This document shows positions 42,808 to 52,216 of a DNA stretch of 64,000 nucleotides, piece after piece. The notes beneath the pieces are model-generated. The model was not told where the DNA came from, searched no databases, and saw only the letters and a program-made list of their open reading frames with translations. The position numbers and the translations under genes were made by a program. Position 1 is the stretch's first letter; the number at the start of each line of letters is the position of its first letter. Origin of the DNA: Planctomyces sp. SH-PL62 (GTDB taxonomy: Bacteria; Planctomycetota; Planctomycetia; Isosphaerales; Isosphaeraceae); the NCBI RefSeq assembly GCF_001610895.1, contig NZ_CP011273.1, forward strand, positions 3,844,001 through 3,908,000, in the 5' to 3' direction.

Positions 42808-45279
42808 TCAATGGCGGAACAGGAACTCCTTGGAGTTGATCAGCACCCAGGCCAGGTCTTCGATCGCCGCGCGCTGGTCCTTGGCGTCCTTCAGGTGCTT
42901 GACCGCCGCGTCCATCTCGGACGGGTTGGGGGCGCGGCTGAAGGCGACCAGGTATAGCTCGTCGGTGATCGCCTCGGGGGTTTTGCCGCTCTTGGCCAGG
43001 ACGGCGATGCGGCCGGCGTCGTTGCGGAGCTTGTTGTTGACGGTGGCCCCGCCGATGAGCTGCAAGGCCTGCGAGAGGTTGGAGTCGCTCTCGCGTTCGC
43101 ATTCGCAGGCCAGCTCGCGCGCCGGTCGGCCGAACGTCTTGAGGAACGGATCGTCCATCTTGCCGTCCGGGATCTGGGTGGCCCGGGCCGCCGCGGGGAG
43201 GCCGGGGAAGGCGTTGGGCGTCCCGGTGACGTCGGCGATGGCGTCGAGGAGGACCTCGGCGGGGAGGAGCTTGGTCGCCGCGTGCGAGAAGTAGATCGAG
43301 TCGTCGACGTTCAGCGGGGTCGTCGCCGCCGAGAGCTGATACGTCCGGCTCTGGAGGATCGTCCGGATCAACGACTTGAGGTTGTAGCCGCTCGCGGCGA
43401 ACTCCTGCGTCAGGCCGTCGATCAGCTCGTCGTTCGACGCGGGGTTCGAGTCGCGGAAGTCATCCACCGGCTCGACGATCCCGCGGCCCATCAGGTGATA
43501 CCAGATCCGGTTCACGAGGCTCTTGCCGAAGAATGGGTTGTCCTTGGAGGTCAGCCAGTCGGCGAGTCGTTCGCGGCGATCCACGGCGGCGTCGTCGAGG
43601 ACGGGTCCGCCGAGGGCCTTGGGGGGCATCACCTGGCCGGTCCGGGGCTGCTTCACGTCGCCCGAGCCGGTCGGATAGACGACCTCCTCGCCGGGCAGGG
43701 CGCCCGGCTTGCGGCCGACCTGCGAGAAGAACGCGGCGAAGCCGTAGTAGTCGTCCTGCGTCCACTTCTCGAACGGATGGTTGTGACACTTGGCGCACTG
43801 GATCCGCACCCCCAGGAAGAGCTGGGCCGTGGTCTCGACCGAGGTCTCGGGGTCGCGGCTGATCCGGTAGTAGTTGGTCGCCGGGTTGGCGTAGGTGGAG
43901 CCGTCGGAGGAGAGCAGGGCGTGGACGAATCGGTCCATCGGCATGCCCGATTCGAGCGCCGAGCGGATCCAGCGATGGAAGACGTAGGCCCCCTTGGGCT
44001 CGATCAGACGACCGTTCGAGCGGAGGACGTCCGCGAACTTGAGCGCCCAGAAGTCGTAGAATTCGGGACGCTCAAGCAGGGCGTCGATGAGGTGGGCGCG
44101 GCGGTCGGCCGGGCTGTCCTTGAGGAAGGCGTCGACCTCTTCCGGTCGGGGCAGGACGCCGATCACGTCGAGATAGGCGCGGCGGATGAACTCGGCGTCG
44201 GTGCAGGACTCGGACGGGGCGATCCTCATGCGGTTGAGCTTGGCGACCACCGCGCGGTCGACCACGTTGTCCTGCGGGACCTCGGCGACCTGGAAGTCGG
44301 GGACCTCGACCAGGTGGGTCAGCCGGACGATGGCGACCAGGCTGAGGTAGTGGGCGATGATCGCCGCCTCGCCCCGGTTCTTGAAGGTGACGTAGCCGTC
44401 GGCGTCGACCTCGGCCACGTCCGGGCTCGACGAGTCGTAATAGCAGATGGAGGTGACGTCTCGTCGGGAGCCGTCGGCCATGGTGAGGAGGACGGCGACC
44501 TGCTGAGTCTTGGCGGGGGCGTTGAGGACGCGGGACCCGGGGACGATCTCGAGCTTCACGGGCTCGACGGCGGCGGGGTCGTCGTGGGCGCCCTCGGCGA
44601 TCCAGTCGTGCAGATACTCGAAGCTCTTGGAATCGCGCTTGAGCCGGATGCCTCCCTCGTGAGGGGCTTCGCCCAGGGGCTTGCGGAGGATCACGCTGGC
44701 GTCGGCGTCGAAGGTGTTGACGCGACGGCCGCCCGACTCGCGGCTGAGGGTGACGAAATCCTCATCCGGCAGGTAGCCGCGAAGGCTGAGCTTGAGCCCT
44801 CCCTTGCCGGTCGGCGTGCCGTGGCAGGCGCCCATGTTGCAGCCTGCCTGGCTGAGGACGGGCATCACGTCCCGACGGAAGCTGACCGGGGCGGGCTTGG
44901 TCATCCCTTCGACCCGCACCTTCGTCGAGACCTCGACGCTCCCCTTCCGGGCCGTGATCACGGCCTCGCCGTCGGCCTTGGGCGTGACCAGGCCGGTCTT
45001 CGAGACGATCGCCACGTCTTCGTTCCCGCTCGACCACTCGAGCGCCCGGGTCAGATCGCGGACGTTGCCGTCCGCGTAGGTGCCCGTCGCGATCAGCCGC
45101 GCCGTGGCGCGTCGGCCCGTCAGGACCGTGTCCGCCGGGCCGATCTCGAGCGACGCCGGGGAGCCGATCAGGGCGTCGGCCGCCTCGTCGGCGTGTGCGG
45201 TCGAGATCGCCGACGCGATCAGAATTCCGGTCAGTAAGGTCCACGTCCGGCGGGAGGTTCGGCCTCGGTTTCCAATCAT
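42808..45279 (-). CDS. Exported DUF1549/DUF1553 protein with Ig-like and haem-like motifs
   Basis: An 823-residue secreted protein found mainly in planctomycetes. A signal peptide (WTLLTGILIASAISTAHA) precedes an Ig-like BIG2 domain (RATARLIATGTYADG), a cytochrome-like part with CNMGACHGTPTG, a second Ig-like segment, then DUF1549 (FIRRAYLDVIGVLP) with CAKCHNHPFEKW and DUF1553 (RLADWLTSKDNPFF, VNRIWYHLMGRGIVEP). CxxCH-type sites suggest haem or metal binding. Such genes normally have a DUF1501 partner next door; here none is adjacent. ATG 45279 follows AAGGAACGCCGCC. Confidence 0.88.
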   Translation of the reverse strand: MIGNRGRTSRRTWTLLTGILIASAISTAHADEAADALIGSPASLEIGPADTVLTGRRATARLIATGTYADGNVRDLTRALEWSSGNEDVAIVSKTGLVTPKADGEAVITARKGSVEVSTKVRVEGMTKPAPVSFRRDVMPVLSQAGCNMGACHGTPTGKGGLKLSLRGYLPDEDFVTLSRESGGRRVNTFDADASVILRKPLGEAPHEGGIRLKRDSKSFEYLHDWIAEGAHDDPAAVEPVKLEIVPGSRVLNAPAKTQQVAVLLTMADGSRRDVTSICYYDSSSPDVAEVDADGYVTFKNRGEAAIIAHYLSLVAIVRLTHLVEVPDFQVAEVPQDNVVDRAVVAKLNRMRIAPSESCTDAEFIRRAYLDVIGVLPRPEEVDAFLKDSPADRRAHLIDALLERPEFYDFWALKFADVLRSNGRLIEPKGAYVFHRWIRSALESGMPMDRFVHALLSSDGSTYANPATNYYRISRDPETSVETTAQLFLGVRIQCAKCHNHPFEKWTQDDYYGFAAFFSQVGRKPGALPGEEVVYPTGSGDVKQPRTGQVMPPKALGGPVLDDAAVDRRERLADWLTSKDNPFFGKSLVNRIWYHLMGRGIVEPVDDFRDSNPASNDELIDGLTQEFAASGYNLKSLIRTILQSRTYQLSAATTPLNVDDSIYFSHAATKLLPAEVLLDAIADVTGTPNAFPGLPAAARATQIPDGKMDDPFLKTFGRPARELACECERESDSNLSQALQLIGGATVNNKLRNDAGRIAVLAKSGKTPEAITDELYLVAFSRAPNPSEMDAAVKHLKDAKDQRAAIEDLAWVLINSKEFLFRH

Positions 45280-45913
45280 GGCGGCGTTCCTTGGGATCGG
45301 AGCGGGAAAACGGGGCCATGCCCGGTCACTTCGGCGTCCGGCCGGGGAACTCCCCACCCGGCGCCGGCCTGGACCCACGCCGTTTCGGCGCGATCCTTAC
45401 GGCAATTGTTTAACAAGCTACCCGGAAGCGGAGCATTTTTCAAGCAATTGTGCAATCGGTGTTTTCGAGGGGCGGGTGGGGCCCTGGATCGCGGAGCGTC
45501 TCGCAAGGTGATTGAAGCGGACTGGTCGGCGGGGGCGGGGCGGGCACCCGGCCGGACGATCGGAATTTCCGTGTCTTCGACGTCCGGGCGGGCCGTCCGG
45601 ACCACGGGGACGAGAACCGCTCGCCTCGGCGACTCGGAAAGCGAGAATGACGCCCGGGGGGACGGGCTTGTTCGCAGGGGCCTAAGCCCTAAAATATGAG
45701 ATGAAAAGGTCGTCCGAGAATCCGCACGTCTCGTCTCGCCGTCGACCTCCGCGGGATTCTGGGGTTCGTTCCGTCGAATCTCTCGGAAACCGTGTGATAG
45801 ACTGAAGTCGAAAAGCCCACTCGGCGTGCGCGGGCGGCCCCGCCGCATCCCGCACGTCCGTGGGGCCGGCGATCGGGACGAAAGCCTGCCGAGGATCTCA
45901 AGGAGGGGGCGTG
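45280..45913. other. 634-base divergent intergenic region
   Basis: It separates the DUF1549/1553 gene from the 45914 gene. An AT-richer island at 45400-45455 carries the near-perfect palindrome TTGTTTAACAA (45406-45416) and two copies of GCAATTGT (45402 and 45444) 42 bases apart, four helical turns. I see no gene; it probably holds both promoters. Confidence 0.4.
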
Positions 45914-46384
45914 ATGAAGGTTCGCGACTGGAACGGGGTGGCGCGATTCGGACTTCCCGGCCTGATCCTGGGGGTCGCCGTTTCCTGGATCGGCGGCGCG
46001 CGAGGTCCGGACCTCGCGGCCCAGACGGCGGGGGGGGAGGTCCCGGGACAGGCTTCTCCGCCGCCGCGGGCGATCGAGGCGGGCCGGGCCCAGCCGAATC
46101 GACCGGTGGTCGCCGGCGAGGCCGGAGGGACGTTGGCCTTCGTGACGACCTCACAGGGAATGCCGGGACAGTGGCTCTACTTGATCGACCCGAAAGCTCA
46201 GGCCCTGGCGGTTTACCGGTTCGACCCCTCGAATCCGAAGGGGTCGCTCAAGCTGGAAGCCGCCCGGCAATACGAGTGGGACCTGAAGCTGGAACACTAC
46301 AACAACATGGCGCCGGAGCCCAGCGCCATCGAGGCGACGGTGAAGGCGCTGTCGCAGCCCGGACGAACCACGAGGGACCGCTAA
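45914..46384 (+). CDS. Exported protein of unknown function
   Basis: A 156-residue protein with a hydrophobic N-terminal segment (GLPGLILGVAVSWIGG), a Pro/Gln-rich linker, and a C-terminal stretch (MPGQWLYLIDPKAQALAVYRF) that looks like one blade or strand pair of a beta structure. AAGGAGGGGG lies before the ATG. Similar small exported proteins are common in planctomycetes; no function is known to me. The SDSDV-repeat gene follows 93 bases later. Confidence 0.6.
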   Translation: MKVRDWNGVARFGLPGLILGVAVSWIGGARGPDLAAQTAGGEVPGQASPPPRAIEAGRAQPNRPVVAGEAGGTLAFVTTSQGMPGQWLYLIDPKAQALAVYRFDPSNPKGSLKLEAARQYEWDLKLEHYNNMAPEPSAIEATVKALSQPGRTTRDR

Positions 46385-46477
46385 GGCGGGCGCGCGAGTC
46401 GGCCTCGGTCCTCGGCACACTGAAAATCGACCCACCCACGGCCCGCCGGGCCGATATCGACCGCGAGGACCCTGTCC

Positions 46478-47998
46478 ATGGCTCAGTTTTACACGCTTGA
46501 AGAAGCCGCCCGCGTCCTGGGGATGAGTCCTGAGGAACTCAAGGCGAAGGCCCAGCAGCGCGAGGTCCGGGCGTTCCTCGACGGCGGGACCTGGCGGTTT
46601 CGCGTCGTCGACATCGACGAGCTGGCCCGTCGCCACGGCCTGGGGAGCGACGCCGAGTTGCGGCTCTCCGACCTGGAAGTCCCCACCCCCTCCGCCGGCG
46701 ACCTCGACGAGCTCGACCTCTCCGAGTTCCAGCTCGGCGTCGCCAAGGCGGACCTAGGCTCCGAGACGATGCAGTTCGGCAGCACCGGCCAGGACGATGA
46801 GGCCGTCTCCGACCACGACCTGATGATCGACGACCTCTCGGTCCCCCCCAACCCGGTCACCGGGTCGAGCTCGGTCATCATCGGCATGTCCTCCAGCGGC
46901 AAGCTTCCCACCGACTCCGACGTCCGACTGGTCCCCGACAATGTGAAGGGCGCCAGCGACTCCGACGTCCGCCTGGGCTCGCCGATCTATCGGGGCCCGA
47001 GCGACTCGGACGTCACCCTCATCAAGGACGACACCTCGGAGCACGGCCTGTTCGCCGCCTCGAGCGCGTCGGACAGCGGGATGCGGCCCGGCCCGATGAT
47101 CGGCTCCTCGGCCGAGGTCCCCGCCGTCGGCTCGTCCGACAGCGACTTCGAACTCAATCCGTCGAGCGAGCTCGTCGACGCCCTCCAGCCCGAGTCCGGC
47201 AGCGACTTCGAGCTCAGCGCCCTCGACGCCAGCGACGAGTTCGAGGCCACTCCGCTGAAGCCGAGCGACTCGGACGTCACCGCCGCCGACCCGAACCTCT
47301 CCGGCATCAACCTCTCGCGCCCCAGCGACTCGGGCATCAACCTGCTCGGCTCGTTCAACTCCGGAGGGGGCGGCGAGTCGATCGAACTGGCCCCTCTGAG
47401 TGACGAGGACCTGCCGACGAACAGGCCCAGGCCCGCCGCCGCGGCTCCGGCCAAGCCCAAGGCGTCGCTCTCCGCCACCCCGCCGCCGGCCGTGGGCAAG
47501 GGGGAGAAGGACATCTTCGACGACACCGACTTCGAGGTCGACGCCGCGCTCGACGACGAGTCGGACGACAAGACCGTCCAGCTCAACGCCGGCAGCGACT
47601 TCGACCTGGAAGACAGCGACAGCGCCTCGGAGGTCTTCGCGATCGACGAGGAGGACGTCGACATCAACGCCGCCACCGCCATGGCGCCCGCCTCGTTCAG
47701 CGACGACGACGACGACGAGGACGACGGCTTCGACGACGCGGTCTCCAGCGAGATGGCGACCGCCTGGGCCTCCGACGACTCCCCGTCCAGCTCCGCCTCG
47801 GCGCCCGGCGTGGTCATCTCCCGCGAGCCGGCCGCCGACTGGGACGGCCTCTCCGTCGGGCTCCTGGCCGTCGCCAGCGTCTTCATCCTCCTGTCCTCGT
47901 TCCTCGCGTACGACCTCGTCCGGAACCTCTACGACTTCAACGAAGGCGGCCCCGCGTCCGGGCTCGTCAAGTCGATCTCCGGGCTGGTCTTCCAATGA
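46478..47998 (+). CDS. Helix-turn-helix membrane protein with SDSDV repeats
   Basis: A 506-residue acidic protein. Residues 1-50 form an excisionase/MerR-like helix-turn-helix (YTLEEAARVLGMSPEELKAKA, then FLDGGTWRFRVVDIDEL). The middle is low-complexity, rich in Ser and Asp, with the motif SDSDV(R/T)L recurring: three copies 15 residues apart near 145-181, then SDSDFEL, GSDFEL and SDSDVTA. One transmembrane helix (LSVGLLAVASVFILLSSFLAY) lies near the C-terminus. A membrane-anchored DNA-binding or adaptor protein is possible; the repeats could be phosphorylation or FHA-binding sites (inference). Confidence 0.7.
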   Translation: MAQFYTLEEAARVLGMSPEELKAKAQQREVRAFLDGGTWRFRVVDIDELARRHGLGSDAELRLSDLEVPTPSAGDLDELDLSEFQLGVAKADLGSETMQFGSTGQDDEAVSDHDLMIDDLSVPPNPVTGSSSVIIGMSSSGKLPTDSDVRLVPDNVKGASDSDVRLGSPIYRGPSDSDVTLIKDDTSEHGLFAASSASDSGMRPGPMIGSSAEVPAVGSSDSDFELNPSSELVDALQPESGSDFELSALDASDEFEATPLKPSDSDVTAADPNLSGINLSRPSDSGINLLGSFNSGGGGESIELAPLSDEDLPTNRPRPAAAAPAKPKASLSATPPPAVGKGEKDIFDDTDFEVDAALDDESDDKTVQLNAGSDFDLEDSDSASEVFAIDEEDVDINAATAMAPASFSDDDDDEDDGFDDAVSSEMATAWASDDSPSSSASAPGVVISREPAADWDGLSVGLLAVASVFILLSSFLAYDLVRNLYDFNEGGPASGLVKSISGLVFQ

Positions 47999-48187
47999 TC
48001 CCCGGGGAGTCCGGCCGGGTCGGGCTTGCCCGATCCGCCGGAATCCGCTAAGACGACGTCGCGAAGCCTTCGCGAGACACCCACGACGACCCGTCCCCGC
48101 CGAATCTCTCGTGCGGCGGCGGGTCGCGTCGCGTCGCATCTTTCGGCTTCTCCCGCTTCGGTCTGTTCCTGGAGGGAATCGGGACGA

Positions 48188-48751
48188 ATGATCCCCGCGC
48201 CTCGTCGACGAGCCTGGACGATCCTCGCCCTGGCGTGCGCCGCGGCCGGATCGGGGTGCAGCCAGTTCAGCTCGCGTCAGCGGGTCGAGGAGAGCCGTCG
48301 TTACATCCAGGCCCTGCGCTCGGAGAACGACCAGCTCAAGGATCAGATCCTGGCCTTCCGGAACCAGAACCAGGACTTCTCGGAGCGGTCGGTCGACGAC
48401 GCTCGCCGCCTCGCCGTCCAGAGCGACACCATCGAGGGGCTTCGCCGCAGCGTGCACGCCTACCAGGCCGAGCACGACGAGTTGAAGACCGCCTTCCGAG
48501 AGCTGCGTGACAGCCTGCCCTCGGCCGTGCGGTCCGCCATGTCCGAGTCTGGAGCCCGCGTCGCCCTGGATACCGACCGAGCCTCGGAGGTGAGCGACGT
48601 CACGCCCCCGACGCCGGTGGCCGCCCCACGTCAGGAGCGCAGGAAGCCCGTCGCGACCGAGCATGAGGCGACCGAACGGCCCCGAGGCGAGTGGGGCCCC
48701 GCGTCGTCGCCACCCCGGCGCGACGAGCCGAGCCTCGATCCGTCCCCTTGA
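48188..48751 (+). CDS. Coiled-coil lipoprotein
   Basis: A 187-residue protein with a lipoprotein leader (ILALACAAAGSGC) and a long coiled coil (about 30-120: SRRYIQALRSENDQLKDQI and TIEGLRRSVHAYQAEHDELK). The C-terminal 60 residues are Pro- and charge-rich and probably disordered. It is likely an envelope anchor or structural protein. No family is recognised. It lies 190 bases after the SDSDV-repeat gene on the same strand. Confidence 0.6.
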   Translation: MIPAPRRRAWTILALACAAAGSGCSQFSSRQRVEESRRYIQALRSENDQLKDQILAFRNQNQDFSERSVDDARRLAVQSDTIEGLRRSVHAYQAEHDELKTAFRELRDSLPSAVRSAMSESGARVALDTDRASEVSDVTPPTPVAAPRQERRKPVATEHEATERPRGEWGPASSPPRRDEPSLDPSP

Positions 48752-48895
48752 CGTGACCGGGATCCGGCTTGGATAATTCCGCGGACGTCGGGCGTGATCC
48801 CTTGGGGACGTCCGAGAACCGCCCCAGCCGTCCGCTCCGGCCCGGGGGCCGTCCGCCTTTCGGCCGGCGGCGGTCGACCTCGCCCCCAGGCGCCC

Positions 48896-50371
48896 ATGAT
48901 ACCGATCCCGCTTCTGATCGCGCTCTTGCTGGCCTTCGGCATCGAGTCCCCCTCCTCGCCTCCTGACGACGTTCGAGGGACGATCGCCGGAGCCGTCGGG
49001 GCGGCGCTCGGGGTCGCCGCGGTCTCGTTCGCCCTCGGGTTGTGGACGGCCTTCCGCGTGCGCCGCCGGGGATTCGCCACCGTTCGGGTGCGGCGGTCCT
49101 TCGTCGCCGGCTCCCGACTGCTGAGCCTGGCGACGGTGGCCGCCTTCGGCTGGATGATCCACTTCGGGGGGTGGCCGGGGCTCGTGCTGGGGACCTGGGG
49201 GTGGCGGGGTTCGATCCTCGTCGACGATGCGCTTCTCATCGCCCCGTTCCTTGCGATGCAACTCCTCTCCTGGTGGGGGACGTTCTACGGCGAACGCGCG
49301 ATTCATGGGCTTCCCCCCTCGCACGTGGGGTATCGGGTGGGCCGTCACCTCTACCTTCGGGAGCGGCAGTCGCTAGCCCTGGTCCTGCCCATCGTCACGA
49401 TCTTCGTCATCCGGAACGACCTCCTCGGCCGACTCTGGCCGTCCTGGCAGCAGAACCCGTACGCCGAGACGGCGGAACTCGCCGTGCTGGGCGTCCTCGT
49501 CCTGGCGGTCTCTCCGGCCTTCATCCGACTGGCCTGGCCGACCCGTTCGCTCCCCGACGGTCCGCTGCGACGACGACTGGAGGCGGTCGCGCGACGATCG
49601 GGGTTCCGTTTCGCGGACGTGCTGGTCTGGGACACCGATCACACGATGATCAACGCTTGCGTGACCGGCATCTTGCCCCGATTCCGCTACGTGCTGCTGT
49701 CGGACGCCTTGATCGACGCCCTGACCCCACTGGAGATCGCGGCCGTTTTCGGCCATGAGATCGGCCACGTCGCACATCGTCACCTGCAATATTTCCTGTT
49801 CTTCTTCGTGGGCTGCCTCGCCGTCCTGACGATGGGGTCGGAGGTCTTCGCCGGCCTGGAAGCCTGGATCGCGACCCTGACGACGGCCGATCCCGCGGCC
49901 CCGTCCGCGTTTCGCGACGTGATCGAGGGGCTCGTCGTCCTGGTCGCGGTCGGCCTGGCTTTTGGGACGGTCTTCGGCCACCTCTCCCGGCGATTCGAAC
50001 GCCAGGCCGACGTTTACGGCTGCAAGGTCGTCTCGTGCGGCTCGGCCGACTGTCCGCACCACTTCGACTTCGACGAGTTCCCCGAGAGCGGCGACACGCC
50101 CATCCGGAACGTCTGCCCCACCGGGGTGCGGATCTTCGCCGACGCGCTGGCGTCGGTCGCCCATCAGAACGGGATCGACGCCGAGGCCCGCTCGTGGCGT
50201 CATGGGAGCATCGCCAGTCGAATCGCCTTCCTCCAGAAGCTGGCCGTCGCCCCGGAACGCGAAGCGGCGTTCCAGCGTCAGGTGCGCAACGTGAGGTACG
50301 GGCTTGCGGCCGGCCTGGCCGCCTCGGTCGGCCTCGCTGGCGCGGCGCACTGGTTCGGCGTCCTTCGCTGA
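48896..50371 (+). CDS. M48-family membrane metalloprotease
   Basis: Zinc protease of the HtpX/Ste24 class. The zinc site is HEIGH (H287, E288, H291) with a third ligand in RRFERQAD (E368). Several hydrophobic segments are visible: near residues 3-15, 30-50, 75-100, 165-175, 190-210, 298-315 and 340-360, plus one at the C-terminus. A Cys- and His-rich loop (CGSADCPHH) after the third ligand is unusual. The start at 48896 has no good ribosome site, so it is uncertain. 491 residues. Confidence 0.85.
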   Translation: MIPIPLLIALLLAFGIESPSSPPDDVRGTIAGAVGAALGVAAVSFALGLWTAFRVRRRGFATVRVRRSFVAGSRLLSLATVAAFGWMIHFGGWPGLVLGTWGWRGSILVDDALLIAPFLAMQLLSWWGTFYGERAIHGLPPSHVGYRVGRHLYLRERQSLALVLPIVTIFVIRNDLLGRLWPSWQQNPYAETAELAVLGVLVLAVSPAFIRLAWPTRSLPDGPLRRRLEAVARRSGFRFADVLVWDTDHTMINACVTGILPRFRYVLLSDALIDALTPLEIAAVFGHEIGHVAHRHLQYFLFFFVGCLAVLTMGSEVFAGLEAWIATLTTADPAAPSAFRDVIEGLVVLVAVGLAFGTVFGHLSRRFERQADVYGCKVVSCGSADCPHHFDFDEFPESGDTPIRNVCPTGVRIFADALASVAHQNGIDAEARSWRHGSIASRIAFLQKLAVAPEREAAFQRQVRNVRYGLAAGLAASVGLAGAAHWFGVLR

Positions 50372-50417
50372 TCCGGCGCCGGGCCTCGGTTTCTTCGCGA
50401 TGTCGCTTGAGTCGGAT

Positions 50418-50446
50418 TTGAGCGATCTCGCGACTTCTGGTATAAG
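50418..50446 (+). promoter_or_regulatory. Promoter for the kinase-regulator operon
   Basis: TTGAGC (50418-50423) and TATAAG (50441-50446) are separated by exactly 17 bases, a good sigma-70-type promoter, 78 bases before the ATG at 50524. Confidence 0.65.
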
Positions 50447-50523
50447 GTCTCGGCTCATCCCCGGATTGGCGACGGGGGACGGCCTGGATTGCCCGAGCCC
50501 ACCAGCACGACAAGGAGGTCGTC

Positions 50524-52140
50524 ATGGTCCGGTGGCCGATTCGCATCAAGCTCATGGTCGGCCTCTGCGTGGTCGTCGGGATGATGCTCATCCTGATGGG
50601 CGGCTCGATCTTCGGGCTGCATTCCTTCCACGTCAGCAACCTCTCGCTCACCGACCAGCTTCGCGAGTTGGGGGCGTCGAAGGACCTCATCGAATCGGTC
50701 TTCCGCCTGCATGCGCCTCGGGAGCATACCGCCCAGGAACGGGCCAACCTGATCGCATCGGCCGAGTCCGCCCGCGAGGCCCTGGCGGGGTACTTCCAGG
50801 AGCTGAAGCAGAACACCATGCGCGGGAATCGGGCCAACAGCGGCCTGGACGAGCTGGGGCTGTCGTTCCTGATGGACGACGGGTTGGCGGCGGTCCTCCA
50901 GGATCTGAGGCCGACCGACCCGCCGGTCGGTCCGGCGCTCCACGGCACAAGCTACTACGTCACGCAGCACCCGGAGATGCTCCCGCAGCTCGAACCGGCC
51001 ACCGACCTGGCCTCGCGGATCGAGCGGCTGAAGCACATCGTCATGCTGCTCCCAAAAGAGTTGCACGAGGACTTTTTCGAGATTTTGTCGATGTCCAAAA
51101 CGCAGTACCAGGCGAGCCGGGTCATCGTCTGGACGTCGGCCTTGATGGTCCTCGGCATGCTCTGCGGCCTGATGGCCCTGTTCCATCGTTGGGTGCTCAA
51201 CCCGGTTCGGCTCCTCCAGCGCGGTGTGCGTCGGGTTGCGAGGGGCTCCTTCGACTACAAGATCGACCTGAACTCCGGCGACGAGATGGAAGACCTGGCC
51301 GCCGCCTTCAATGACATGACGGCGCGGATCAGCATGACATACGCGGAACTGGAACAGCAGGTCCAGGAGCGGAGCCGCGAACTCGTCCGCTCCGAGCGGC
51401 TGGCGGGAGTCGGGTTCCTGGCGGCCGGCGTCGCCCACGAGATCAACAACCCGCTCGCCTCGATCGCCTTCTGCTCCGAAGCCCTGGAAAACCGCCTGGG
51501 GGCCCTTGCCGGATCGGCCGACGACCCGGAGCACCGGGTCATCGGCAACTACCTCAAGATGATCCAGGAAGAGGCGTTCCGGTGTAAGAACATCACCGAG
51601 AAGCTGCTCGACTTCGCCCGTTGCGGCGACATCAAACGCGAGCGGGCCGACCTCCCCAGTCTGATTCAGGGGGTGGTCGACATGATCAGGCACATCGGGA
51701 AGTATCGCGGCAAGACCATCCAGTTTCAGCCGAAGGAAGCGGTCCTCGCCCATGTAGACAGCCAGGAGATCAAGCAGGTCATCCTGAACCTGGCCGTCAA
51801 CGCCCTCGAATCGATGGACGCCGGAGGCGTACTGCGGATCGACGTCCGCTACGACCGGGGGATGGCCGAGATCGTCCTCGCCGACAACGGCTGCGGCATG
51901 TCGCCCGACGTGCTTGAGAACATCTTCGAGCCGTTCTTCACGCGGCGACGCGACGGCAAGGGGACCGGGCTGGGGCTTTCCATCACCCACAGGATCGTCA
52001 ACCAGCATCACGGCGAGATCACGGCGACGAGCCCCGGAGAGGGCCGGGGGTCGACGTTCCGCGTCCGCCTGCCGATCCACCCGTCCGAGAAGGTCGAGGA
52101 CGCTCCTCGCGAACTCGCCGCGCCGGTCCAGTTCGCCTGA
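50524..52140 (+). CDS. Membrane sensor histidine kinase
   Basis: A 538-residue sensor of a two-component system. Two transmembrane helices (about 8-30 and 200-222) enclose a helical extracytoplasmic sensor domain of about 170 residues. A HAMP domain follows (NPVRLLQRGVRRVARGSF). The phosphoacceptor is H305 in GVAHEINNP, with a HATPase domain (NLAVNALES, ADNGCGM, GKGTGLGLSI). It precedes a sigma-54-type response regulator with a 76-base gap. The NtrB/AtoS-like HisKA type fits such pairing. Confidence 0.92.
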   Translation: MVRWPIRIKLMVGLCVVVGMMLILMGGSIFGLHSFHVSNLSLTDQLRELGASKDLIESVFRLHAPREHTAQERANLIASAESAREALAGYFQELKQNTMRGNRANSGLDELGLSFLMDDGLAAVLQDLRPTDPPVGPALHGTSYYVTQHPEMLPQLEPATDLASRIERLKHIVMLLPKELHEDFFEILSMSKTQYQASRVIVWTSALMVLGMLCGLMALFHRWVLNPVRLLQRGVRRVARGSFDYKIDLNSGDEMEDLAAAFNDMTARISMTYAELEQQVQERSRELVRSERLAGVGFLAAGVAHEINNPLASIAFCSEALENRLGALAGSADDPEHRVIGNYLKMIQEEAFRCKNITEKLLDFARCGDIKRERADLPSLIQGVVDMIRHIGKYRGKTIQFQPKEAVLAHVDSQEIKQVILNLAVNALESMDAGGVLRIDVRYDRGMAEIVLADNGCGMSPDVLENIFEPFFTRRRDGKGTGLGLSITHRIVNQHHGEITATSPGEGRGSTFRVRLPIHPSEKVEDAPRELAAPVQFA

Positions 52141-52216
52141 GCGGGCCCTCGCGACCCGGTCGCGGACGCTCGCAGACATCGAAATCAACGCTCGGGAAGA
52201 GGTCAGGGAGGAAGCC

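Noticed and set aside
43282-45237. Plus-strand frame of 651 codons over the DUF1549/1553 gene
   Set aside because: Antisense of a clear planctomycete gene; biased composition only.
46754-49348. Minus-strand frame of 864 codons
   Set aside because: It crosses three convincing plus-strand genes and an intergenic region, with no recognisable domain.
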